A stretch of DNA of 64,000 nt from Ananas comosus (Eukaryota; Streptophyta; Magnoliopsida; Poales; Bromeliaceae), in NCBI RefSeq assembly GCF_001540865.1, contig NC_033635.1, positions 6,698,864 through 6,762,863 of the forward strand, in the 5' to 3' direction. The notes under the pieces were generated by a model, which worked only from the letters and a program-made list of their open reading frames with translations, ran no database searches and was not told the DNA's origin. This document shows positions 54,937 through 64,000 of the stretch, piece by piece (position 1 is the first letter of the stretch; every line of letters begins with the position of its first letter). The position numbers were made by a program, and so were the translations under genes.

Positions 54937-54955
54937 GTCGGGTCATGACATCTAC

Positions 54956-54993
54956 CTTGCTTTGTCTCTCTCTCAAAAGAAAAAAAGAAAAAA
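54956..54993 (+). mobile_element. tRNA-derived SINE, copy 3, right part
   Basis: CTTGCTTTGTCTCTC followed by A-rich tail sequence continues the SINE interrupted at 41223. A candidate duplication ATTTTTG flanks the whole SINE (41074-41080 and 54994-55000), although the base spacing on the left is not exact. Confidence 0.6.
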
Positions 54994-55055
54994 ATTTTTG
55001 CAAACATGTGCTAACGGTATCTAAGCAAAACTAATAAATATTTGGACTAGGTAGT

Positions 55056-57549
55056 TGTCACACCCCAGGACCGGCGGAGGCCCTCCCGGCAGCATGCCCA
55101 GACCCGCCATATGCTTGCACATATAAGGCGTCTACAACAAAAGCGATAAATGAATAAGGATAAAGAGTATCTAAAAATATCAGAGCAAGTATACGACTAT
55201 GTTCTATCAACAAGTAGAATCAAAAGAAAACTAAACCACTATAGTAAAAGGTAAAAATAGTACAACATAAGTCTCAAAATACAAATAATAGGTGGTCTCT
55301 ACAAGACGGTACAAGTCTCTCAATCTCTCCAAAAACAACCCAAAAGAGAGGTAGACCACCTATTGCCGAATCCCTCACTAGCTAGCTTGAGGCGAATCCT
55401 TTCCCGCGATCCAGAGCCTCTCCCGGAGTGGAAGGCTCTGAAAGAAATCATGAAACAGGGGGCGTGAGAACTATAATTTATAGTTTCTAGTGGGCAATTA
55501 CTGACCTTTAGCCAAATGCACCACTAGGCCTAAAACATGAGCAGATATGAATAACTGAAATAACTGCAGAAATAAAGCATATAATAAAATGCTATTCTAC
55601 TATGCCACAAGTATACATGATATGAACATGGAGTACATCTACTCTATTATGATCCAATATGCCAAAACATGTCTAGTATGCTCTATCACGGCACCTAAGT
55701 ATACTAAAATGGAATAAGCAATACTAATATACTATATGTCCAAGTGTCGAATACATATCTAGTATGCACTATCATAGCGACCAGGTATACTATATGTCCC
55801 AATGTCCAGTGAATCCATCTACGATATACTATCAAGGAGTGATTATTACATAAATGACTCCGTGTTGATTTTCATTTTCAATTAAGGATCTACACAAGGT
55901 AGTCTAGCTTGTGCCTCCTAAATGCCAGTGGTAGCTCCAGCATTCCCCTCGAGGAATGAGTCTAACTCTCCAGGCCCCCGTAGGCTTCTCAATACTGCAC
56001 GAGCCAGCATAAGTCGCGTAGGCTAACTTCGGAGTGCAGGCTTGTAGGGAGCAACCCTCGTAAACATGTGCGAATAAGCACAAATGGCAAGCAAGCATAG
56101 CCATCGTCACAACGATCCGGTCATCATTGCTCAACCATGGAAATGATCGCTAGCAACCCATAGGTCTAGTCTAATGTCCCAAGTGAAGGTTTAACCATTC
56201 ATTATGTCCAATGCCCCTTTATGGCATTATATCTCACTATGTCCAAATCTTATTCCAACACTAATGCCACTTCATGACATTAGGTTTACTAAGTCCACAC
56301 ATATTCCAAGCCTAATGCCCCTTTATGACATTAGCTTGCTAAGTTCATATCTAGTCCAAGCCTAATGCCGCTTGTGACATTAGCTTACTATACCAATTCC
56401 AAACCCAATGTCTCTTTATGACATTAGCTTATTATGCCAATTCCAAGCCTAATGCCCCTTTATGACATTAGCTTACTATATCAAGCATGAGTCTAAGTCC
56501 AAGAATGCATTGCACTTGTCATTTTCACTATATGAAACATGATCCAAATTCACACATAGGAGTGCTATCCATAGGCCCAAGCTCACATGCAAACTCTCTA
56601 CTACATAGAGGTCAAAAAATATATTATACATAACATGTACATTTTAAGCATTCTAAAATTCTCAAATAATCTATCTTGCATGAATATACATGTTTTTTCA
56701 TTTTACGATAAGTAAAAACCATTATAGGGATGATTTATCCCGTTTTGGTGAGGCCAAACCCACAAAGTCTCCTCGCAACCCTTCGTTTGCGCCGACGAAA
56801 GTGCCCACAAGCCTCCTAACTCCCTAAAGGTTAAACTAGAAGTATTACACAAACGTTACGAACAACGAATAGGTTAAACATTAACCAACTCAACAAAAGG
56901 GCCAAAACTCACCTATAGTGTAGAAATCCGTTCACAAGCTCCAAATGGGAGCTAGAACCCTTCCAATCCCACCTAGAGGAAGGCTCTATTCCAGTCAATT
57001 GAGCTCCAAAAGCCCTAGCTCAAACATCCCCAAAATTAACCCTAATTTGCTCAATCTAAGGTTTCTATACAAAATTCATGAAAATCATGATCTAGAGGGG
57101 GAAACCAAGCAACTAACCTCAAAAGAAGCTCCAAACCACCCTAGAAATCAGCTAGGGTTGAACTCTTCCCTCCAACAAGCTCCAAACACCAAGCCCAAGC
57201 TTCTCCCATGGTGGAATTAGCACCAAGAAGCAAAAAGGAGCAAAAAGAAGAGTTTAATCTTCAAAATCCCAACAAAGATCAAAGAAAATCAAAGAGAAGG
57301 GATGGAGGGCTCCCTTACCTTCTCTCCACTGCCTCCAAGCTCAGGAAACAAGGGGGGAGGCGTGGGGTATGATATAGAGTTGCTACAATATAAATACACC
57401 CCTTAAAAACTGCCAGTTCGCAATCTGGCAAAGTGTACCGGTACACGGGAAAGTGTACCGGTACAAAATCCTGTATGCGCAAACCCGAGGCTCGGGTTGG
57501 CTGAGAAATCGCATTTGTACCGGTACAACCATCGAGTTGTCACCGGTAC
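55056..57549 (-). repeat. chromovirus LTR, minus strand, cut by a nested LTR
   Basis: It begins TGTCACACCCC at 55056 and belongs to the main family. It holds the hairpin at about 55465-55490, hairpin repeats (AATGCCCCTTTATGACATT and similar) at about 56200-56480, and a TGTACCGGTAC array at about 57432-57549. It is interrupted at CCGGTAC by another LTR that starts at 57550. The remainder is not found beyond the gap. Confidence 0.75.
57432..57549 (-). promoter_or_regulatory. palindrome array in an LTR U3
   Basis: Two GTGTACCGGTAC units, an exact AACCCGAGGCTCGGGTT (57481-57497), a TTGTACCGGTACAA unit and a partial CACCGGTAC follow in order, in the same arrangement as the other arrays. Confidence 0.6.
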
Positions 57550-58105
57550 TGTCACGCCCCAATCCCCGCCAATTTGGTCGGGTTCGGGTCACGTCAACAG
57601 ACGTCGAACGGATAGAACCTCCCCGGTCCGCCCAAGGCTCTTACAACATGTATAAATAAGCAATCAGCAAGAGATTTGCATATATAATACAAGGCTTGCA
57701 CGAGGGCAAGCAACAACGGAAGCGAAAGCTCTAAGCTAATTATGCAACATACATGATATTTGATTTCATTTAAACCAAATTCAAGTAAAACTATTACATT
57801 CATCCATCATATCTTTTTACATTTAGTCATCCACCAAATACATGATTGTTTACACTTTGCATCTCAAAATCAACAGAGTAAAGTTGATACATGTATACCA
57901 AAAAGGAATGACTACAAAATATATAAAGTCCCGGTGGCCGCTACCTACGGCGCCAAACCCTTGCCTCGGTCCTCCGCCGCCCCGCTCGTGCTAGGACCTG
58001 TAGGGTTAGTGGTGTGAGAACTACAACGAAGTTCCCAGTGGGTTCGGCATCCGACCTCGCCGACTTACCCACTAGGTCTATCCAGGCATAAGTATTTCAA
58101 GGAAA
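57550..58105 (-). repeat. family-1 LTR end, minus strand, truncated at the gap
   Basis: It begins TGTCACGCCCC at 57550 next to GGTAC (57545-57549). It matches the end of the LTR at 701-3009 in its downstream part and includes the hairpin region at about 58015-58042. It stops at the N-gap, so its upstream part and the second duplication are missing. Confidence 0.7.
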
Positions 58106-58130
58106 NNNNNNNNNNNNNNNNNNNNNNNNN
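58106..58130. other. 25-N assembly gap
   Basis: Twenty-five Ns separate a family-1 LTR from an unrelated GC-rich stretch. The intervening length is unknown. Confidence 0.95.
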
Positions 58131-58680
58131 CGACTACCTCGCGGAGTTACTCAAGTCCTCCACGTCGGGGGCTCAGAAGCTGCCGCTCTTCCAGCTGGTG
58201 ACCTAGCACCTCTTCACCAACTACGTATACCTCTTCGAGAAGGCGCTGTGGAAGCACCTCCTCTCCGTGTTTCAAACCGAGCGGTGAGTGGTGAACCTAC
58301 CGCTCCGGATGGCGACCACCAACCTGGAAGTCCTCTTGGGGGCGTGTCTGAACCGTCGATAGTGAACCTGCCCCAAGTTCCTCGAAGAAAACCGCGTGAT
58401 GAAGGGCTGGTCGCAGTTCTCTTTCTACCTCGTCCTAAACGCGTCGAACGCGGTCCCACTATCCTGGCATCGGCTCATGCTCTCCCTCAAAAGAGCCGAA
58501 GACGTAACGCACGGAAAGCAGCACGCCCTGCTGCTTCTGTTCCGGGCGTAGAAGCTCGCTCCCAACGCTGGCAGCTAGAAGGTCAAACACGTTAGGAGAT
58601 TGGAGGTTTGGATGGCCCTCCACCACCTTGCGCGCGAGTAACACCTCTCGCCGCGCCGCCTACAGGTCCTCGTCGCTCTC
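58131..58680 (+). pseudogene. unidentified decayed coding-like frame beside the gap
   Basis: Frame 3 from 58132 reads about 180 codons interrupted mainly by TAG and TGA stops, the pattern expected when CAG, CGA and TGG decay by deamination. The GC content and hydrophobic/charged alternation (LPLFQLVT, YLFEKALWKHLL, NLEVLLGACLNRR, WSQFSFYLVLN) look like a former protein. I do not recognise it. It sits between a gap and a gag remnant, which diverges from its relatives at about 58680. It is probably a captured gene fragment or an old insertion. Confidence 0.45.
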
Positions 58681-59115
58681 CGCTGTCTCGCTCCGCCCCC
58701 TGAACCAAAGTAGGGAAAGCTGCTCCAACCGAGGGCCTCTACACAGGTGGTGCCGCAAAGACCTCCTCCTGGGGTGCGGCCACAGGCGCCGCACGTGAAG
58801 AACTGGGCGCGGGGGACGGCGCTCTCGGTGCGACGTCCACAACGGGTGTTGGCGGTGTAGGGGCCTGAGTCTCCCTAGAAGCTGCCGCCTGCTGCAATAG
58901 TAGGTCCTCCAGACGCTTCATCCGCGCCTCCTGTCGGCGAGCCGCCTCGGTCTGCTGTCGGGCCACCTCCGCCTGCTGAGTGACTAAATCAGTGAGGGCC
59001 GCAAGCTGGCCCCTCAACTCACGGACCTCGCTGGATCCGGAGGTAGCGGAGGTCTCGACCTCCTCGAAGTTTGCCGCATTGTCCGCCCCGGCAGAATGGG
59101 GCTAGTAATCGGCAT
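58681..59115 (-). pseudogene. gag: gag 5' part of a minus-strand chromovirus, frameshifted
   Basis: On the minus strand an ATG at 59115 opens the usual gag start, but one base is missing shortly after, so the frame shifts early. The frame resumes as a coiled-coil-like LAALTDLVTQQAEVARQQ region and a P/A-rich linker (58739-59017). Homology to related gag genes continues to about 58680 (GAERD) and then breaks. The capsid domain and zinc knuckle are missing. Confidence 0.75.
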
Positions 59116-59433
59116 TGTCACTACAAAACATAAAAGCGCAAGTTAGTAAAACCCGCGCTATCGCATCCCCGCTCAATAAGCAATACCCAAATCATGCGAA
59201 AGTAAGAAAGTGTTATCCACAACTAACTCCCGATATTACGTTGTCGGCCGCCAACGTAACCGTCCGCGAAGTTAGAAGCTATACACTTCAATTGAACTCC
59301 ACTTTTTAGAGTTATCAAGATACCCAATCAAGATACTTTCTCTCACAAATCAAATAGACCTCATCTCTCACGAGCCTATTTTCTATAGTCCAACCGGCCT
59401 AAGGTTTGCTAGGTCCCCTAAGACTCAACCCTA

Positions 59434-59446
59434 GGCTCTGATACCA
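59434..59446 (-). other. primer-binding site (initiator tRNA-Met), minus strand
   Basis: TGGTATCAGAGCC on the minus strand lies 8 bases from the LTR end at 59455 and leads into the gag remnant. Confidence 0.85.
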
Positions 59447-60226
59447 AATTAATCTGTCACGCCCCGGGACGCAGCGGAAGCCCGCCCGGCGCGTGCCCAG
59501 ACCAGCCATACGTCTAAAACATATAAGGCGTCTAAAAACAACAATAAATAAAGCGGTAATAAAAAACAACTAGGAGTGTCAGAGCATGATATAATACTAA
59601 GTTCTACAACAGAGAAAGGAGCATAAAGCTGGAATCCACTAATAAAAGCATAAAGTAATACAAAGAAAATCCCAAATACAAGTGCTAAAAGTAGATACAT
59701 AGGTGGTCTCTATACATGGATACAAAATCTCTCACTTTCTCAACTACAAAAAGAAAGAACAAACCACCTAGGCAAAGAACCGCTCCTCGCTAGCTAGCTA
59801 TGCGATCCCCTTGCCGTGATCCCGTGCCTCCGCCAGTGCAGAAGGCTCTGAAAGAAACCACGAAAAAGAGGGCGTGAGGACTATTAAAAATAGTTCCCAG
59901 TGGGTAATTACTGACTTCAGAGAATGCACCACAAGGCCCAAAGCTACAAAGAAAGTGGTAAGTAGCTATAAAAGCAATAAAGCGAAAGGTAAGTAAAAGT
60001 GTAACTTACTATAACCAGATGTCTCTACTTAGCATGATAGGTATAAGAATAAGCAACTACAACATAAATGTACATGGATGTGCATACATGAATACCCATA
60101 GGTATGCAACCAATACGATGTCCTCAATGCAATTAGTAAAGATGTCATTGTTTACTATTCTAGTCGATATCCAGTCAATATACTAAGTCATCATCTGTCC
60201 ACATGTCATAGTGAATACTCAAAGTC

Positions 60227-60392
60227 TGTGACGCCCCGACTTCCCAGGGGGTCACCCATCCTAGGACTACTCCCGTCCTAGCACGCTTAACTCTCTTAAC
60301 CTCTTGGGTCTAGCCACCATCCAAAATGCTTAAGCCGGGTTAAGAGTTTAGCTCTATTATATCTTATATATAGGACTATCTGGGGTCTCACA
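60227..60392 (-). mobile_element. 5S-rRNA-derived short solo LTR (Cassandra-like TRIM)
   Basis: The 166-bp segment starts TGTGAC and ends TCACA with a perfect 5-bp duplication AAGTC (60222-60226, 60393-60397). On the minus strand, about 60236-60290 matches the 3' half of plant 5S rRNA (AAGCGTGCT, then GAGTAGT, CTAGGATGGGTGACC, CCTGGGAAGTC), including the internal Pol III C-box region. 5S-bearing LTRs define the Cassandra group of TRIM elements. It is shorter than Cassandra LTRs I recall (roughly 240-350 bp), so it may be a variant. Confidence 0.75.
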
Positions 60393-61792
60393 AAGTCAAA
60401 TCTGAAGAGACTCACTCGAAAGCTGTCTATGGCCCTGAGACCCACCTGTAGGCTGTCTGGCCGATACCGAGCCTAGTGGCCCCGTGGTAGTCATCATCCC
60501 CACCCTAGAAATGAGCCTGCCCCACGGCAATCCACTTCGGCGCCCAATCCCGCACGGCAAATATAAATCGCGATGGCCATCTCCGGAGTGCCGGCTTGTA
60601 GGGAGCGACCCTCACAAGCATGTGCGAATGAGCACAATGGCAAGTAGTCATATGTCCTATCACAAGTACCAATTCCTCATGTCTAACAACATGGAATGTA
60701 TCGAAGGTCCCAAAGGCCTATCTCTATGTCATCATGTCTAATAACATGGAATAAATAACAGATGTACAATGGCCTAACATTATGTCTCTATGTTGCAGTT
60801 TCATAGTTTACTAGTTTCAAGTGCCTCTTGATGACCCTTTATGCTACTAAGTCCAAACATAGTATAATGTTTCCAATACGCGAATATGAGCTAATTCAGC
60901 ATACAAGACGAGAATCCCATTCGTCCACATGAACACTCCTCACATGCATAAAAATAACCCTGATTACTCTACTGTATAGAGTGAAATTTAACTTACACAT
61001 AAGGCATGCATTTTAAGTGTTCCAAAATTCAAATAAATTCCAATTAGCATAGAAATACATTCAAAAATACTTTACAACAAGTATAGAGAACATAGGGGCC
61101 ATTTTGCCCCTTTTCCATAAAGCCAAACCTACCGATTTTTCGAACTCTTCGTTTCACCGAACGAAAGTGTCCACTAGCCTCCTAGTACCCTAAGGATGTA
61201 GGAACAAGTGTTACCCAAATGAAACGAACAACGGATTGCTCAGTCATTAATCAATTCGGGCTAGGGTTGAAGAAAACTCACCGATTGCGAAGGAAGCTCT
61301 CTCAATCTCCAAATGGGAGCTAGAGTCCTTCCAATCAAACCTAAAAAAAGGTTCTAAACCCATCAATTTGGTTTCAAAGCCCTCAAATCAAAAATCCCCA
61401 TTTCTAGCCCTAGAATCCAAAATCTAGGGTTTCGATCAAAAGAACCATCAAAACATGTACCAAAAGGAAAATACATGTTACTAACCTCTCTAGAAGCTCC
61501 AAACTAGGCTCCAATCCAAATGGGGTTGAAGATCCTCCCTCCACAAAGCTCCAATCCCGAGCCCAAGGCTTCTCTCATGGAGGAAACCCAAAAAGAAGCA
61601 AGAAAAGCAAGGAGGAGGAGATCAAAACCTACCAAAATCCATCAAAAATGAAAAGAAAACTCAAAGGGGAAGAGTCTCACCTTGTCTCCACAGAACTAGG
61701 GCTCAAAACCCTGTCTAAGGGGGCTGGGGTCACTTATATAGGGGTTGCAACAATTGCAAAAACACCCTCCAGGAAAACACCCCACTCTGCAC

Positions 61793-61965
61793 TGTGTACC
61801 GGTACACGGGTTTGTGTACCGGTACACCACCCACGAAAAGCCAAACCCGAGCCTCGGGTTTGCTAGGAAATAGCATGTGTACCGGTACACGGGCCCGCGT
61901 ACCGGTACAACCATCACCGCGTATCGGTACAACCATCAAGCCTGTACCGGTACACTGCCCTCTGA
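61793..61965 (-). promoter_or_regulatory. palindrome array in the shared LTR U3
   Basis: Two GTGTACCGGTACAC units, an AACCCGAGCCTCGGGTT-type palindrome (61847-61863), GTGTACCGGTACAC, GCGTACCGGTACAA, GCGTATCGGTACAA and CTGTACCGGTACAC occur in order. This is the densest of the arrays. Confidence 0.65.
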
Positions 61966-62149
61966 AGGCTACCCGAGAGCTAACCAAAAATCCAACTTTT
62001 TGGATTTTGGTGCACAGCTTAAAACCTCCATTCTCGGGACTCGAACCATAGGTCGGAACACTGTCGACGACCCACCAGAATGTCTGGAAAAGCCCAGAAC
62101 ACAATCAATCACTTGAACCTTGCAATTTGCAAAGGTCCAGTGCGTTACA

Positions 62150-62165
62150 TTCACCCCTCCTTAAA
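62150..62165 (-). other. polypurine tract, minus strand
   Basis: AAGGAGGGGTGAA on the minus strand precedes the LTR start TGTAACGCAC. It lies a few bases downstream of the chromodomain frame's stop. Confidence 0.8.
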
Positions 62166-62490
62166 AGGAGTTTCGTCCGCGAAACTCAAAACAAGCAAAG
62201 TACCCGAAGCATCCATCTGAAAAAGATATGGATAGCGCTCCCGCAGCGCGCTCTCCAACTCCCAAGTGGTCTCACGCTCGTCGTGGTTGCTCCAAAGCAC
62301 TTTCACATAGGGAATTTCCCGGTTCCGCAGTCTTTTCACCTCGCGAGCCAAAATCCTCAAAGGTTGCTCCTCAAAGCTCAAGTCCTCCCGCAACTCCAAA
62401 GATGTAGCATCCAATACATGAGTTGGGTAGAAGATGTACTTCCAAAGGACCGATACATGAAAGACGTTGTGCACGCCCGATAGGTTCGAT
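62151..62490 (-). pseudogene. pol: pol C-terminus: chromodomain of the minus-strand element
   Basis: The frame at 62151-62474 carries FHVSVLWKYIFYPTHV, ILAREVKRLRNREIPYVKVLWSNHDERETTWE and YPYLFQMD, the chromodomain of Tekay/Del chromoviruses. It is joined to the integrase frame by a frameshift at about 62475-62495. Confidence 0.85.
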
Positions 62491-63445
62491 ACGCCACCGG
62501 ACCTACTCGTTCCAAGATCTCATACGGTCCAATAAACCTGGGGCTCAGCTTACCCCGAATCCCAAATCTCCTGATCCCTCTAGTCAGCGAGACCTTCAAG
62601 AAAACGTGGTCTCCCACTTGGAACTCCAAGTCTCGCCGTCGTCGGTCGGCGTAGCTCCTCTGTCTACTCTGCGCCGTCAAAAGTCGCTCCCGAGCAATTC
62701 GAACCTTGTTCTCAGCTTCCTAGAGCACATCAGAACCTAAAGCCAATCTCTCGCCAACTTCACTCCAATGAAGTGGCGATCTACACTTCCGTCCATAAAG
62801 TGCTTCGAAGGGCGCCATCTTGATGCTTGTTTGATAACTGTTGTTATAAGCAAACTCCGCCATAGGTAGATGCTGCGACCATCCTCCCTGGAAGTCTATC
62901 ACACATGCCCGGAGCATATCCTCTAAGGTCTGTATAGTACGCTCCGACTGTCCATCACTCTGCGGGTGGAATGCTGTACTGAAATCGAAACGAGTGCCTA
63001 AGGCGTCCTGCAGACTCCTCCAAAAGTGAGACACAAAGCGCGTGTCGCGATCAGATACAATCGATGTAGGGACTCCATGAAGTCGCACAATCTCATCTAG
63101 GTACACTTGTGCGAGCTTTTTTCCGGTCCAGGTCATATGAATAGGTAGGAAGTGCGCCGACTTCATCAACCTATCCACGATCACCCAAATAGCATCATGC
63201 CCAGCCCGTGAGCGTGGCAATCCTGTCACAAAGTCCATGGTGATCTTCTCCCATTTCCATACTGGAATAGGCAAACTCTGAAGTTTTCCCGCTGGAACTC
63301 GGTGCTCAGCCTTTACTTGTTGGCAAGTTAAACATTTAGCAACAAACTCACAAACGTCCTTTTTCAACCCGGGCCACCAATAGAGCAACTTTAAATCCTT
63401 GTACATCTTGGTGCCTCCCGAATGTATAGCATACGGCGCTCGGTG
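62491..63445 (-). pseudogene. pol: pol: integrase of the minus-strand element
   Basis: The HHCC region (CLTCQQVKAEHRV), MDFVTGLPR, a catalytic Asp in VDRLMKSAHF, the second Asp in SDRDTRF and the Glu in SERTIQTLEDML are present. A TAG at 62720-62722 interrupts the frame where the integrase of related elements has Gln. The C-terminal DHVFLKVS and GPYEIL segments follow. The frame is otherwise intact. Confidence 0.88.
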
Positions 63446-64000
63446 CGCTTCTTAAAGAATATCCTCTTTAATTCCCAAATCCGCCGGTACACAAATCCGT
63501 CCACGGAAACACATCAACCCTCGGTCGTCCACTAGGAACTCGCCGGTGCAACCATCAATCATTTTACCTGAAATCTTTTGCAATTCCAAATTGAAAACTT
63601 GCTTCTCTTTGATTCTATCCAAAAGAGTAGGTTGCACTACCAAGGTCATCAATCTCAAGGGTGTGTCAGGAGTCACTATCTCCAACTCCAACAGCTTCAT
63701 CTGCTCGATCAACTGCAGTTGAGTCACAACATGCATCGCTAAGTTTTCCATCGATTTCCTACTTAGCGCATCCGCCACCACGTTAGCCTTGCCCGGGTGG
63801 TAGAGAATAGTAAGATCATAATCCTTGAGTTGCTCCAACCATCTGCGCTGCCTCAAGTTCAACTCCCTCTGAGTAAACAGGTATTTCAAGCTCTTGTGAT
63901 TCGTGTACACTTCACACCGCTCGCCATAAAGATAGTGGCGCCATAGCTTCAATGCGAACACTACGGCTGCCAACTCCAAATCATGCGTCGGGTAGTTCTT
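63446..64000 (-). pseudogene. pol: pol: RNase H to integrase linker, truncated at the window edge
   Basis: The RNase H segment ([35 protein letters not shown], with the usual TDHK Asp as Asn in TNHK) and the [17 protein letters not shown] motif are open up to the TAA at 63452-63454, which interrupts the element's reading frame. The rest of pol, including RT, lies beyond the right edge of the window. Confidence 0.85.

Larger units (their letters stand above)
41224..54950 (+). mobile_element. solo LTR (family 5), split by two later insertions, inserted in a SINE
   Basis: It runs from TGTAGTGTACCG (41224) to CATGACA (54950) with a perfect duplication TCTAC at 41219-41223 and 54951-54955. The LTR itself is 41224-42664, 51492-52263 and 54942-54950, about 2.2 kb once the inserts and their duplications are set aside. 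It has two GGGTCC(A/G)GACCC palindromes near 41420-41451, a CT-rich leader, a donor-like AG|GTAAG at 41735/41736, a hairpin near 51810 and an acceptor-like TTTTCAG at 51838-51844. No internal domain survives. Confidence 0.85.
59455..62149 (-). repeat. chromovirus LTR serving two half-elements, minus strand
   Basis: On the minus strand it runs TGTAACGCACTG (62149) to GGGGCGTGACA (59455), 2695 bp, including a 166-bp 5S-derived insertion. Upstream, at 62150 and above, are a polypurine tract and pol, so it is their 3' LTR. Downstream are a primer-binding site and gag, so it is also their 5' LTR. It holds a TATATAAG near 61733-61743, a palindrome array at about 61793-61965, and a hairpin at 59875-59902. 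Confidence 0.88.

Noticed and set aside
58248..58595. An intact 115-codon gene next to the N-gap
   Set aside because: The better coding-like frame is a different one with stops; this open frame is a frame-shifted shadow of it.
60234..60290. A genuine 5S rRNA gene
   Set aside because: Only the 3' half of 5S rRNA is matched and the segment has LTR-like TG...CA ends with a 5-bp duplication, so it is a 5S-derived mobile element.
1..64000. CRISPR arrays, operons, ribosome-binding sites or origins
   Set aside because: Gene style, retrotransposon types and large non-coding content are those of a plant nuclear genome; no spaced direct repeats of CRISPR type were seen.

Overview
This is a transposon-rich piece of a flowering-plant nuclear genome, most likely a monocot: the one large intact gene has a strongly GC-rich 5' end, and long-LTR Ty3/gypsy chromoviruses of the Tekay/Del type dominate. 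A bromeliad such as pineapple is a guess I cannot verify. There are no bacterial features. Only two host genes are supported, both on the minus strand: an intact pentatricopeptide-repeat (PPR) protein (14305-16248) and an intact RING-H2 protein (38745-39482). Almost everything else is retrotransposon, solo LTR or small DNA transposon, much of it nested.

Layout. 1-3856: AT-rich DNA, then an LTR, primer-binding site and gag remnant of one chromovirus, ending at a single-N join. 3858-13118: a nearly complete but broken chromovirus (LTR, gag, PR-RT-RH-IN-chromodomain, LTR). 13119-17108: AT-rich DNA, a SINE and the PPR gene. 17109-25356: an LTR-like stretch carrying a Mutator-like miniature element, a CACTA-like fragment, and a solo LTR (19293-24864) that contains a Helitron. 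25357-36534: pieces of several chromoviruses, with two same-family LTRs head to head at 29896/29897, each leading into a decayed gag. 36535-41085: a Ty1/copia-type solo LTR with target-site duplication GATCC, a second SINE and the RING gene. 41086-55000: a nest in which a SINE was split by a solo LTR (41224-54950, duplication TCTAC), itself hit by a gag-only retrotransposon (42665-51486, duplication GATAG) and a second solo LTR (52264-54936, duplication GTCGG). 55056-64000: minus-strand chromovirus LTRs, a 25-N gap, an unidentified decayed reading frame, and one LTR shared between a pol on its right and a gag on its left. That LTR holds a 166-bp 5S-rRNA-derived element.

The best candidates for something undescribed lie in the LTRs. 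(1) The probable U3 regions of several elements carry arrays of the palindrome TGTACCGGTACA around a second palindrome, AACCCGAGGCTCGGGTT. Two LTRs abut GGTAC inside such arrays, so the arrays may also be insertion sites. (2) Diverged LTR families all keep a short hairpin followed by a splice-acceptor-like sequence, with an AG|GTRAG donor-like site about 1.3-4.4 kb upstream, which suggests a leader intron inside the LTR. (3) LTRs look modular, with upstream parts of one family joined to downstream ends of another. (4) An 8.8-kb element with perfect target-site duplication keeps an open gag and no pol, so it would depend on pol from relatives.

Single-N joins (3857, 25860, 27436, 37277, 53462) and the 25-N gap (58106-58130) mark assembly seams. 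At least one seam carries a false 95-bp duplication. Sequence comparisons were made by eye; identities and ages were not computed.
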